From: an archaeon
GTDB lineage: Archaea; Aenigmatarchaeota; Aenigmatarchaeia; QMZP01; JAFGSV01
Length of the DNA stretch: 64,000 nt
Assembly: GCA_028279705.1 (NCBI GenBank)
Contig: JANQNF010000024.1
Coordinates: forward strand, 112,257 to 176,256
Direction: 5' to 3'
Positions 19,077-28,395 of this stretch are shown here, one piece after another. A program made the position numbers and the translations under genes. Below the pieces are notes generated by a model. It was given only the letters and a program-made list of their open reading frames with translations, ran no database searches and was not told the origin of the DNA. Positions within the stretch are counted from its first letter, which is position 1. Each line of letters opens with the position of its first letter.

Positions 19077-20789
19077 CTATTCGCCGTCCAGGAGTTCGAT
19101 CTCGTCTCCCCTGAGCCTGTGCCTGAGCTTGCCAAGAACTTCCTTGTCGTGGTCGGTGATCCTTACGTCCAGTTCATCGCCTTCCTCTATGTTCCTGCCG
19201 ACTATGGCACCGTCTATTGATACCGCAACCTTTTCACCAGCTTTTGCCTCGCTTACGTTCTCGCCCTGGTTTTGGAGTTCCTTTACGTCGCCCACGGTCT
19301 TTCCTTCCTTTTGCAGCCTGCTGTCTGACTTTATTATTCCCTTTGTCACTTCGACCCCGACGATTGCGGGCTTGCTCTGCCTGAAGACGTAACCCGGCAT
19401 TATCTTCATCCTTCCGGGCCTGCTCACTGAAGAAAGCATATCCTCTTCTTTCCTGTTCTTTGAATCCTTCTCCCACTTGTCGTAATCTTCAAGCAGCCTG
19501 TAGATGACGTCGGAGCTGAAGATCTTGACCTTATTATCGGACGCAATTGTGTCTATTTCCGGACTTACCTTCACGTTGAATGCAAATATTATCGGTTTTG
19601 GTATACTCTTCATCTCCATGACGTCCTGCTTTGAGACTTCACCAATTTCCGCCTTCCTTATCGGAACTTCCATATCCTTTAGCGTCTTTACAAGCGCTTC
19701 AAGGGATCCGAGAGTGTCAGCTTTCAGCATGACGCCGCTGTTATCTGTGTCTATCTCGACTTCTGATACCTCCTCCTCGATCTCCTTTTTCACTTCATCT
19801 ATCCTCTTCTCGTCGGCAACAGCTCTCAACGGTGATCCGGCAATGACATTCTCAAGTTCGGGAGCCGCTATCTTTATACCGGATGCGGCTGTGACACTTT
19901 TCACGGGCCTGAACGCCTTTTCCACGCGTATCTCCTTCATCGGATTTGGTTTAAGCAGTGCCCTTGTCTTGGTCACTACCATCCTGTCCGTTCCTATGAC
20001 AAGCCAGTCTCCAGCGTTTATTTCCCCGTCATAAAGTATGACATCAATCGTCGTTCCAAGGCCCTTGTAGTCCTTTATTTCAAGGACAGTTCCTTTTCCC
20101 TCGCCCGGCGTTACGTTCAGCCTGTCTTCGAGATATCTTTGTGCAAGTCCCGTAAGCATCATGAGCAGGTCGGGCATGCCCTCACCCGTTATTCCACTAA
20201 CCGGTAGTATGGAAAGCTTCTTTGTGAAGTCTTCCACCCTGTCGTACCTGTCCGCTTCGAATCCTTCCGAAGACAGCTGGCCGACTATTGTGTAGAATTT
20301 CTTCTCAAACTCGTCCTTTACCCTCTGCGACTGCTTTTCCCACGTGGAAAGGAAGCTTTCACCTTCGTTTGGGTTCCATCCCATTAGCCTGTCTATCTTC
20401 GTCATCGCGATCACAAACGGCGTCTTGAAGTCCTTGAGAAAACGTATGGACTCCATTGTCTGAGGCTGCAGCCCCTCGTTTATGTCTATTATCAGGACAC
20501 CAAGATCTGCCACGGCACCACCCCTTTTCCTCAGCGTAGTGAAAGCCTCGTGGCCGGGGGTGTCTATGAAAAGTAGTCCCGGTATCTTGACGTCGACTTT
20601 CATTTTTTCGAGTAATGGGCCCGATATTTTCTTGATGTACTCAATTGGGACTTCGCTTGCGCCGATGTGCTGCGTGATGAGGCCTGCCTCACCTTTTGCC
20701 ACAATGCTTCCCCGTATGTAGTCAAGTAAAGTTGTTTTACCGTGATCCACATGCCCTAGTATGGAGACTATAGGTTGCCTTAGCCCCAT
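19077..20789 (-). CDS. infB: translation initiation factor 5B (aIF5B)
   Basis: LRQPIVSILGHVDHGKTTLLDYIRGS, FIDTPGHEAFTTLRKRGG, domain order of aIF5B. Confidence 0.96.
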   Translation of the reverse strand: MGLRQPIVSILGHVDHGKTTLLDYIRGSIVAKGEAGLITQHIGASEVPIEYIKKISGPLLEKMKVDVKIPGLLFIDTPGHEAFTTLRKRGGAVADLGVLIIDINEGLQPQTMESIRFLKDFKTPFVIAMTKIDRLMGWNPNEGESFLSTWEKQSQRVKDEFEKKFYTIVGQLSSEGFEADRYDRVEDFTKKLSILPVSGITGEGMPDLLMMLTGLAQRYLEDRLNVTPGEGKGTVLEIKDYKGLGTTIDVILYDGEINAGDWLVIGTDRMVVTKTRALLKPNPMKEIRVEKAFRPVKSVTAASGIKIAAPELENVIAGSPLRAVADEKRIDEVKKEIEEEVSEVEIDTDNSGVMLKADTLGSLEALVKTLKDMEVPIRKAEIGEVSKQDVMEMKSIPKPIIFAFNVKVSPEIDTIASDNKVKIFSSDVIYRLLEDYDKWEKDSKNRKEEDMLSSVSRPGRMKIMPGYVFRQSKPAIVGVEVTKGIIKSDSRLQKEGKTVGDVKELQNQGENVSEAKAGEKVAVSIDGAIVGRNIEEGDELDVRITDHDKEVLGKLRHRLRGDEIELLDGE

Positions 20790-20886
20790 TTCGACACACC
20801 TCTATATGATTATGACCTGATGCCAATAAAAATAGGAAAAGAAGAGAGAAAATAAAAATAAAGTGGGCCAAGAGGCCCTTAACGGT

Positions 20887-21027
20887 TTATCCGCCAATCT
20901 TGAAAACTTTGGTGCTGCAGTTTGGGCAAGTTCCCTTCGTTGCTGGCTTTCCGTTCTTAAGGGTTACCTTCTCTGGACTTGAAACTTCTACTTTCTTTTT
21001 GCACTTTACACAATAAGCCTCTACCAT
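20887..21027 (-). CDS. small zinc-ribbon protein, DUF5679-like (MVEAYCVKCKKKVEVSSPEKVTLKNGKPATKGTCPNCSTKVFKIGG)
   Basis: Translated by hand; two CxxC knuckles; not in supplied ORF track because it is short. Confidence 0.8.
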   Translation of the reverse strand: MVEAYCVKCKKKVEVSSPEKVTLKNGKPATKGTCPNCSTKVFKIGG

Positions 21028-21122
21028 TTGAAAACCTCCGAGTTTTGTATTTGGTACAATATTCGCTTCAGGGTATATAAATGAAATCCGTTATCCGGAC
21101 CTTTATTTATAAAGAAGCGCAC

Positions 21123-21287
21123 TTACCACAGGTTTCCTTTCGGTGCGGGTTTTATCTTGAAAAGCGTTGTTCCGCATTCAGAGCATTTCCCTTTCAGTGC
21201 CTGTTTTCCGTTTCTCATCTCGAAATCCTCTTCCTGCTCCATGTCGACCGTTTCCCTGCACTTTACACAATAAGCTTTGGTGCCCAT
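21123..21287 (-). CDS. small zinc-ribbon protein, DUF5679-like paralogue (MGTKAYCVKCRETVDMEQEEDFEMRNGKQALKGKCSECGTTLFKIKPAPKGNLW)
   Basis: Translated by hand; same architecture as 20887..21027. Confidence 0.8.
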   Translation of the reverse strand: MGTKAYCVKCRETVDMEQEEDFEMRNGKQALKGKCSECGTTLFKIKPAPKGNLW

Positions 21288-21291
21288 GTTA

Positions 21292-22014
21292 TCACTCTAT
21301 CTCTATTACCTTCAGCCCGTCCTTTGTGATATCTATCGGATGTATCAGCGTGGAATGGTTGGTCCTTCTCATCTTCCTTATTGTAAGCGTTCTTTTGAAT
21401 TCCTCAGCGACGGGCACGAATTCCATCTTTATGACAGTGTCCACTATGTATTCGATTATACCGCCTCCTGAGAGCGATTCGCTTGCTTCCGGTACAGTTC
21501 CCGTGAATACCGAGGTAACGCCTGCTTCTTTCAGCGATTCCACCATCTGCATGAGCGCGGCCCTTGCCAGGTACTCATCTTTTATGAACATCTCTATGAA
21601 AGAAACAGAGTCCAGAACTATCCTCCTTGCACCTATTTCCTGAACAGCGCCGATTATACTGTCGGATATGTTGTAGACGTAAGACTTCACAAGCCTTGCC
21701 ATCTCTTCAGGCATTATGCCCTTTGTCGGCAGTTCGGGCTTTATGGACACGAATTTCATGAGTCTCTTTGCCTCCAGCCCGTTTAGGTCCCATCCGAACA
21801 TGGCCATTATGTCATTCTTGACGTCGTCGACCCGCTGTTCCGTTGTGACGTACACCCCGGGTTCACCCTGAAGTGCTCCCTTGTACAGGAAAGACGATGC
21901 GAATATGGTCTTTCCGGTACCGGTCTTTCCTGTCAGAAGGTTGCTGCTTCCGGGATAGAAACCACCTTCCATCTTGGCGTCGAGTCCCTCTACCCCGGTG
22001 TTCATCCTGTCCAT
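21292..22014 (-). CDS. KaiC/RadA-like RecA-superfamily ATPase
   Basis: MDRMNTGVEGLDAKMEGGFYPGSSNLLTGKTGTGKTIFASSFLYKGA; Walker B RRIVLDSVSFIE. The track ORF extends further upstream but this ATG fits the family. Confidence 0.88.
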   Translation of the reverse strand: MDRMNTGVEGLDAKMEGGFYPGSSNLLTGKTGTGKTIFASSFLYKGALQGEPGVYVTTEQRVDDVKNDIMAMFGWDLNGLEAKRLMKFVSIKPELPTKGIMPEEMARLVKSYVYNISDSIIGAVQEIGARRIVLDSVSFIEMFIKDEYLARAALMQMVESLKEAGVTSVFTGTVPEASESLSGGGIIEYIVDTVIKMEFVPVAEEFKRTLTIRKMRRTNHSTLIHPIDITKDGLKVIEIE

Positions 22015-22050
22015 AGTTATTTCTTTAGATACGTTGCTTATATTTTTGTA

Positions 22051-22641
22051 ATGGTGAATATGAAGCTCGAGACGAAAAGGAACCTGCTGCACCTTCTGGT
22101 TGGGGTGGCTTTCGTGACGCTTTTCCACTTCAACGTGATAGACGTGTGGATACTGCTTGGGATAGTGCTTGCAGGCTCGGTCATTTCCATACTGTCCAGG
22201 AAGAGAAGAGTTCTCCTCATAAGATGGTTCTTGGACCGTTTCGAGCGCGAGGAGGACATGGCAAGCATTCCCGGGCGCGGTTCGCTGTTCTTCTTCATAG
22301 GATTTCTCGTAGCTGCTTCTGTCTTTCAGAAGGATGTGGCATTGGCTTCCATGATCATAGTGGTCGTCGGTGATTCTGTGTCGCCTCTCGTGGGAGCCAG
22401 GGCAGGGCGTATAAGGCACCCGCTGAGTAACAAGAAGTTCATCGAGGGCAATATCGCAGGCTTTATCGCAGCGTTCCTTGCTGCCATGCTGTTTGTTTCT
22501 CCCCTGGAAGCGTTCGTCGCATCACTGTTTGCGATGACTGCGGAGGCAGTCGATAGCGTGCGCGGCAGGAGGATCGAGGACAATATCACGATACCTCTGA
22601 TATCGGGACTTGCCATAACTGTCATCAGGACTATTTTCTGA
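22051..22641 (+). CDS. dolichol kinase/CTP-transferase-like membrane protein (SEC59/DGK1/VTE5 type)
   Basis: Multi-TM; VVVGDSVSPLVGARAGRIRHPLSNKKFIEGNIAGF matches the GDxxAxxxGxxxG...KS-EG pattern. Confidence 0.8.
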   Translation: MVNMKLETKRNLLHLLVGVAFVTLFHFNVIDVWILLGIVLAGSVISILSRKRRVLLIRWFLDRFEREEDMASIPGRGSLFFFIGFLVAASVFQKDVALASMIIVVVGDSVSPLVGARAGRIRHPLSNKKFIEGNIAGFIAAFLAAMLFVSPLEAFVASLFAMTAEAVDSVRGRRIEDNITIPLISGLAITVIRTIF

Positions 22642-22647
22642 TACAAA

Positions 22648-23442
22648 TCAGACGAACATTGCAAGAAGGCTTAGTATACCGAGGAATATGCAGAAATAGC
22701 CGAAATTGACCCTTTCTGCGATCTTTAAGAGCGAACCGAGCGTCAGCAGCCCCAGAAGGAAAGATACCGCTATCGCCACGATTGAAAACACGTCAAGTGT
22801 GACCTTCTGCGTTGCGATGAGTCCAATTTCTGCTATCGCGACTGCGGGTATGCTCATAAGAAAGCTCAGTTTCAGCGCGTACTCGGGATCGTGCTTTCTG
22901 AGAAGCAGTGCAGATGTCGTGAGTCCCGACCTGCTAAGACCGGGGAACACTGCGAATGCTTGTATGGCCCCTGCAATAACCGCGTCTATGAACCTTGGCC
23001 TTTCTGAAACCACTCCAGAACGCTTTACAAACTTTTGCAAAAGTCCCGTTATTATGAGAAGCACTCCTATGAAAGCCATCGCGACCCCTCCTGAGAAGTT
23101 GAAGCTTTCAAGCATGAAAAGTACGAGCGGTGCGGCTATCACGGCTGTAGTTATTGTCGAGACGAGCAGGAACCTGGTGAGCCCTGAATAGCCTTCCTTC
23201 TCGTTCGGTTTGCGGACGTACGCGGGCAGGTTCTTCAGTATCGCCTTTATGTCCCCCCAGAAGTACAGCGTTGCGGCAAGCAGCGTTCCTGTGTGAAGCC
23301 ATACTGAAATGTATATTGCTTCGTTGAGACTCTTTCCGAAGAAGTTGATCATAAGCAGTGACGCCATGCCCTCGCTGCTTATGGGCAGCCATTCGGTCAG
23401 GCCCTGTACCACGGCAAGGACGACAGCTTCGAGGAAATCCAT
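22648..23442 (-). CDS. uppP: undecaprenyl-diphosphatase (UppP/BacA family)
   Basis: AVVQGLTEWLPISSEGMASLL and FPGLSRSGLTTSALLLRKHDPEYALKLSFLMSIPA. Confidence 0.94.
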   Translation of the reverse strand: MDFLEAVVLAVVQGLTEWLPISSEGMASLLMINFFGKSLNEAIYISVWLHTGTLLAATLYFWGDIKAILKNLPAYVRKPNEKEGYSGLTRFLLVSTITTAVIAAPLVLFMLESFNFSGGVAMAFIGVLLIITGLLQKFVKRSGVVSERPRFIDAVIAGAIQAFAVFPGLSRSGLTTSALLLRKHDPEYALKLSFLMSIPAVAIAEIGLIATQKVTLDVFSIVAIAVSFLLGLLTLGSLLKIAERVNFGYFCIFLGILSLLAMFV

Positions 23443-23472
23443 AGCAATTATAGCTTTGGCGAGTTTAAATTA

Positions 23473-25005
23473 TCACCTGAATAAACCGCCCTCTTCTGGT
23501 TCCCCGTCGCTTATTACTATCTCCAGGACAGGATTTCCTATCTTCAGCAGCTCTCCCTGTGGGGTGACGTAGTTCATGTTCCCCGTATTTTCCTTGAAAA
23601 CGTAGACTTCGTGATTCCTGCCCTTGATCAATATGTTCTCGACACCTGATATCTCAAAGGACCGTGCTATGTCCATTCCGGCGTCCGGGCTGTAGAGGTG
23701 CGCTATGTACGTCTGCTTTGGTTCAAGCTTTGCCGCCCTGAACATCAGTGCCCAGTGTGATATCATGTTGTTTGCGATAAGGAACGCATCTTCATCGTAT
23801 GGGATATGGAATGTGTCAGTGTAGTTGCCAGCCGTGGTTGACTGCTCCACAAAACCTTCCCCGAAACGGCACAAGATGTTTCTTTCATCACCGTTTTTGT
23901 GTATGGTAGTGTTGTAGAAGAGCGGACGCGCATCCACAGTTGCATAAAGCACGCCTTCTACGTACATCTCGTAATCGTCACCTGAAAGGTTTACCGTTTC
24001 CTCAATTACAAAGGCGTTCTTTCCTTCATATTCTGTTCCACCGGTGAATTCGAATTCAGTGCTTCCTATCTTGCTTCCGTTCATGATGAAATCGTAGCTT
24101 CCCTTGAGGCCGTCGAAGTTGACGTTTCTTCTCTCAAGCTTTGAAGCGACGTTTGGCTGCGCTGCGATAAACGAAGCAGTGACTATCAAGAGCACCAGCG
24201 CCGCTACATAAAATAACGATATCCTTTTCGATTTTCCTCCCTTCTTTTCCGGGTACTTGTGCCTTATCCAGAACATTCCCACTGCAGCCATGAGCCCGAG
24301 CACGACGACGAATGATTCAATGTAATATATGCCTGCAATGGTAGTGCTGTCAAATGTCATTGTAAGAAACGGCAGCGCACCGTCTATCAGTGTCCTGTAA
24401 AGTATAGACAGTATGAAGTACCCTGCACGCCCGCTCTTTACGGACTTTATCACAAGCACCGTGCAGAAAACGTGCACAAGCAGCGTGGATGCCCTCTCTA
24501 TTATGGGTGCCATGAAAAGCACTGCCGGAAGCGTCAGCTGCTGTAGTATTGCTGCCCTCTGCAGCGGAGTCACGAAGTTTAGTATCTGCGGGAATGCCAG
24601 CAGCACTGCAACGTTGAGAAATGAAGACAGCCCGAGCATCACAGCCTCCATTGCGCCAAATCCTATGCCGAAAGCCACGGCCTGGTCGAAGTCCATCTTC
24701 CTCAGTTTTTCCTTCATCGCCACCGCGTACGTGAATCCGGATTCAAGGAGCCCTGTCCTCAGGCCAACGTAAGCGCCTGATATCATGGCTATCCCGACTG
24801 CGGTGTAGATTCCGGTGAGCCATTGGATGATCAATGGTGTTACAGTGAGATCCAACGCCACTTTAACGGCGATTGCGGCCATCCAGACAGCTGCGCCAAG
24901 GAAGAAGTAGCGCCAGTGGACTAGTGTCCTGTACCTCCACCAGACAGCTGAAATGATGCCGACAAGCATCATACCAACGCCGCTTAGAAGGAAAATCGGG
25001 TTTAT
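23473..25005 (-). CDS. membrane protein with YhfC-like intramembrane region and secreted C-terminal DUF3108-like domain; predicted start near 25005 (MINPIFLL)
   Basis: Multi-TM FGIGFGAMEAVMLG motif followed by beta-rich extracytoplasmic domain. Confidence 0.65.
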   Translation of the reverse strand: MNPIFLLSGVGMMLVGIISAVWWRYRTLVHWRYFFLGAAVWMAAIAVKVALDLTVTPLIIQWLTGIYTAVGIAMISGAYVGLRTGLLESGFTYAVAMKEKLRKMDFDQAVAFGIGFGAMEAVMLGLSSFLNVAVLLAFPQILNFVTPLQRAAILQQLTLPAVLFMAPIIERASTLLVHVFCTVLVIKSVKSGRAGYFILSILYRTLIDGALPFLTMTFDSTTIAGIYYIESFVVVLGLMAAVGMFWIRHKYPEKKGGKSKRISLFYVAALVLLIVTASFIAAQPNVASKLERRNVNFDGLKGSYDFIMNGSKIGSTEFEFTGGTEYEGKNAFVIEETVNLSGDDYEMYVEGVLYATVDARPLFYNTTIHKNGDERNILCRFGEGFVEQSTTAGNYTDTFHIPYDEDAFLIANNMISHWALMFRAAKLEPKQTYIAHLYSPDAGMDIARSFEISGVENILIKGRNHEVYVFKENTGNMNYVTPQGELLKIGNPVLEIVISDGEPEEGGLFR

Positions 25006-25042
25006 CATACCTACATGTATGGATCGAGAATTTTTAATGTTT

Positions 25043-26230
25043 CTATATGAGGTGCCTTGCAAGCTTGACTAGCGCGGGCTTTTTCATGAGTATCTTTGCA
25101 AGCGAGAGCATCTTCCCGCCCCTTGTGAGACCTATTGCAACGTCCCCTGTCAGTGATTCCGAGACCATGTTGAAGTCGTCGTCGGAAAGCTTTTCCATGA
25201 CCTGCCTGAGCTTTTCCACTTTCTTAAGCTTGCTGCCCCTTTCCTTCCACCATATCTTGCTGTACTCCGAAAGGACCTTTTCTGAAACGTCGTTTTTCTT
25301 GATGGCCTTGTCTATCACACTTGCGGCTATCTCGCCTGCCAGCGTCGCTTCCTTCAGCCCGCCGCCGTGGATCGGATTCACCTGGTGAGCTGCGTCACCG
25401 ACAACCATGAAACCGTCAAGCACCATGTTCTCGAGGAAACCTCCCACCGGTATGGCACCGCTGTTGGCCTCGATTATGCTGGCCTGCCCGAAAATCCCAG
25501 GATTTTCCTCTATGAACTTGTCAAGATAATACTTCGCGGACCTGCCCGTAAGCCCAGTCCCTATACCGACGTTTGCAACATCATCGCCTTTTGGGAATAT
25601 CCACAGGTAGCCTCTTGGCGCTATCTCATTTCCAAAGTAGAGGAATATCCTCTTGCTGTTCTCAAGCTTGAGGTTTGACATCTCGTACTGGTAGCCGGAA
25701 TCGATGTTCACAAGCTGGTTCGTGGTGTCAAGACCGGCTTTCCTCGATACAGTGGATTCAACGCCGTCTGCAGCGACGACGACCTTTGCCTTTATTTCCC
25801 TTTCCTCTTCACCGCCTATGGTAGCCTTGATGCCGACTATCTTTTCGCCGTCCTTGAGAACATCTGTGACTTCGGAATGTGCAACCACTGTCGCACCTGA
25901 TCTGGAAGCCCTCATGGCGAGCCACTTGTCAAACATCTTTCGCTCGATTATGTACCCGCCTTCCTCGCCGTAATCGATAAGAACGTGGTTTCCGTTGGGC
26001 GCAAATACTGTAGCACCCTTTATCCTTCTTGTTATGCAGTTTTTTGGTATGTCGCCGAGTATGTCTATGGTCTTCATGGTGAGACCCTCGCCGCACCTTT
26101 TGGGTGATCCTATTTCCTGCCTCTTTTCAAGAAGAAGTACCGAGTAGCCCATTTCCGCGACGGTCTTGGCAACGCTTGAACCGCCTGGGCCGGCACCTGC
26201 CACAATGACATCATAGCTGCCCTTTATCAT
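25043..26230 (-). CDS. geranylgeranyl reductase family FAD-dependent oxidoreductase
   Basis: YDVIVAGAGPGGSSVAKTVAEMGYSVLLLEKRQEIGSPKRCGEG, VVGDAAHQVNPIHGGGLKEA. Confidence 0.92.
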   Translation of the reverse strand: MIKGSYDVIVAGAGPGGSSVAKTVAEMGYSVLLLEKRQEIGSPKRCGEGLTMKTIDILGDIPKNCITRRIKGATVFAPNGNHVLIDYGEEGGYIIERKMFDKWLAMRASRSGATVVAHSEVTDVLKDGEKIVGIKATIGGEEEREIKAKVVVAADGVESTVSRKAGLDTTNQLVNIDSGYQYEMSNLKLENSKRIFLYFGNEIAPRGYLWIFPKGDDVANVGIGTGLTGRSAKYYLDKFIEENPGIFGQASIIEANSGAIPVGGFLENMVLDGFMVVGDAAHQVNPIHGGGLKEATLAGEIAASVIDKAIKKNDVSEKVLSEYSKIWWKERGSKLKKVEKLRQVMEKLSDDDFNMVSESLTGDVAIGLTRGGKMLSLAKILMKKPALVKLARHLI

Positions 26231-26403
26231 TTTTTCACCGTTATCGCGTGCGGAGGGCACACTTTTGAGCATATGCCACACGTTGTGCACTTCTTGGCGT
26301 CGTTCTTGACACCGTCTTCTTTTAGGTCAAGCGCAAGCTCAGGACATACCGATACGCATGCTCCGCACCTGAGGCACCTGTTCCTTTCTATTTCCCACGA
26401 CAT
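26227..26403 (-). CDS. 2x[4Fe-4S] ferredoxin
   Basis: CLRCGACVSVCPELAL...CTTCGICSKVCPPHAI; ATGA overlap with downstream reductase. Confidence 0.92.
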   Translation of the reverse strand: MSWEIERNRCLRCGACVSVCPELALDLKEDGVKNDAKKCTTCGICSKVCPPHAITVKK

Positions 26404-26630
26404 GTGACACCAACCAAATCTGATTATAGATAGATGTGCACAAGACCTTTTATATTTTTCAGTCCTGTACAACCAAAAAAATCTCGAAAACCTTAACATG
26501 ATCGTGTACAATCCAGCACCAAGAATAAAGTGCAAATTGTATACCGTTTTCTCTACCGAAAAGTTAGTATTTACGGCAGAAACATTGCACCAACAGTAAC
26601 CTTTAATAAGGTGCTTAACCAATAACATAT

Positions 26631-26783
26631 ATGATGACAACAGTTTCGTCAGAAACTGAGCCACCACCCAACAAATTTGCCAATTCTTTTGACCATCAGG
26701 AATGCGCTTCACTTTTTCAAAAAACACTGTTCTGGAACGGTCTCATCGACATAGATGAATTCCACGGGGAGGCGAAATTCTAG
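26631..26783 (+). CDS. possible 50-aa small protein immediately upstream of 26784 ORF
   Basis: MMTTVSSETEPPPNKFANSFDHQECASLFQKTLFWNGLIDIDEFHGEAKF; stop abuts next ATG. Confidence 0.35.
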   Translation: MMTTVSSETEPPPNKFANSFDHQECASLFQKTLFWNGLIDIDEFHGEAKF

Positions 26784-27218
26784 ATGAAAAAAATTGGCAA
26801 TAGTCGCTATGCTAAAACAGACTTCGGTGAATTTTTCTACCTGAACAGCAATGTCGATACCAGCCTCTTGCTCTTGCGGCCACGTGACAAAAGATACAAT
26901 GTTTTGGTAGCCGATGATGTGAAGGATAGTATTTGGAGTGAAAATGGATATTTCAAAACTGTTGGTGATGAAAATACAAAAAAGATTGTGGATCTTTCGC
27001 GGATATATTTTGTCGATAGTAAAGCATCTCAAGACCTTTTGAAAATGCAAGAGGAATATGGAAATAACTTGAGACTGATCATCAGTGATGAAGTCGACGA
27101 ACTTCTCGAACTTCAGAAGATCAAAAACAAATTTATCATCGAGTCCGGCATTCCTCTCGATGTGTATAACGAATTATTAGAATTGAAGAAAAATATTGAA
27201 ATATGTGAAGGACATTGA
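26784..27218 (+). CDS. hypothetical protein (144 aa)
   Basis: Intact AT-rich ORF; no family recognised. Confidence 0.6.
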   Translation: MKKIGNSRYAKTDFGEFFYLNSNVDTSLLLLRPRDKRYNVLVADDVKDSIWSENGYFKTVGDENTKKIVDLSRIYFVDSKASQDLLKMQEEYGNNLRLIISDEVDELLELQKIKNKFIIESGIPLDVYNELLELKKNIEICEGH

Positions 27219-27268
27219 TTGAAAGAATATTAGAGATGCTGGACTTCAAATTCTAAAAGTGACGAATA

Positions 27269-27919
27269 TCACACACATTCTCCGGCTTCCCAGTATTCAA
27301 CCCCTGCTGAACAGGCACCACATCCGTTGGCGTAGGTTTCAGAACTTCCGTCAGACATGAAGCCGCACACTGGGTTGTAATCCATTGTGCATATTTCCGA
27401 CTGCTTCTCCTCTTCAGTGCACGCGTGGCGCGTCAGGGTATCCCAGACAGCCTTCCAGTTGCTTATGTCCACTGATATGGCGTTTCTGTCCTCGCCCTGT
27501 TCAAGCTTCACGGTGAAGCAGCCTTCGCACCTCCCTTCAGTGACCTCAACGACCGTTGTCGCGTATGACGGGCGTACGTATGCAGCTGCGATCCTTGCGG
27601 CTTCTGTCCGGTTCTCGTCAAGCTCCCAGCTCCTGATACATGCACCAACGTCCTCGTTCCACGTGTAACCTGCCGGACCGAGGCAGCCGTGCTCGTCCCT
27701 CTCGCCTCCTATCAGAGGCTCGTCGATCTCTTCGACGAAGAGCCTACCGTCCGGCGTCCTGCACTGCCTTGGGTGGCTTTCCATTACCTGATTCCCTGCT
27801 GCTGCACAATCCCCGAAGCTTGAGACGGTTTCATTGACACCGCTTTCGGTGGTGCAGCCTGATATGAAAACTAAAGAAAGCAATATAATGACCAACATTG
27901 AAGCTGTCTTTATTGTCAT
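27269..27919 (-). CDS. lipoprotein with C-terminal Kazal-like domain
   Basis: Lipobox VFISGC; C-terminal CTMDYNPVCGFMSDGSSETYANGCGACSAGVEYWEAGEC. Confidence 0.82.
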   Translation of the reverse strand: MTIKTASMLVIILLSLVFISGCTTESGVNETVSSFGDCAAAGNQVMESHPRQCRTPDGRLFVEEIDEPLIGGERDEHGCLGPAGYTWNEDVGACIRSWELDENRTEAARIAAAYVRPSYATTVVEVTEGRCEGCFTVKLEQGEDRNAISVDISNWKAVWDTLTRHACTEEEKQSEICTMDYNPVCGFMSDGSSETYANGCGACSAGVEYWEAGECV

Positions 27920-28047
27920 GATAAAGAATTATGTTCCATACTAATAAAGCGCTTTCGTTTTGTTTCGGCTGTGACCGAAACCTGTTATCAGCGTACAGAT
28001 ATCATGTTTAAACTTAACAATTTAAGCGGGAATCTTCCATTATCATT

Positions 28048-28383
28048 ATGGCAGAAGATTCGTGTTCGACTGATCCTGATGTCAAAATGACACCCGTCGA
28101 GGTTAGGGAATCCATAGTGAAATGCTTCTACGAAGCCCACAGGGACATGATACTTAAGAATTCCAGCATGTCTGATGAGGAGAAGAGCAAGTTCACCGAG
28201 ACTTCAATAAGGGAGATCGTCCGCGGTCAGTTCATAGAGGCCGGCGGTGACTTTGAGAATCCCACGAAGGAATCGCTCTTCTTTGCCATTATCGGGCTTG
28301 CGGAGATTGCAAAGCAGTTCAGGGACATAGACAGGATAGTAGGTAACTTCCTAAAGATACTGAAAATGATAGACAGGCTGTGA
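28048..28383 (+). CDS. hypothetical protein (111 aa)
   Basis: Intact helical ORF with backbone-like codon usage. Confidence 0.65.
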   Translation: MAEDSCSTDPDVKMTPVEVRESIVKCFYEAHRDMILKNSSMSDEEKSKFTETSIREIVRGQFIEAGGDFENPTKESLFFAIIGLAEIAKQFRDIDRIVGNFLKILKMIDRL

Positions 28384-28395
28384 ATGTATACGCGT

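Noticed and set aside
21292-22419. 375-aa form of the KaiC-like ORF
   Set aside because: The N-terminal ~135 residues (HERRHRITDDHYDHGSQCH...) overlap the dolichol-kinase-like gene antisense and look like shadow coding; the ATG at 22014 fits the family.
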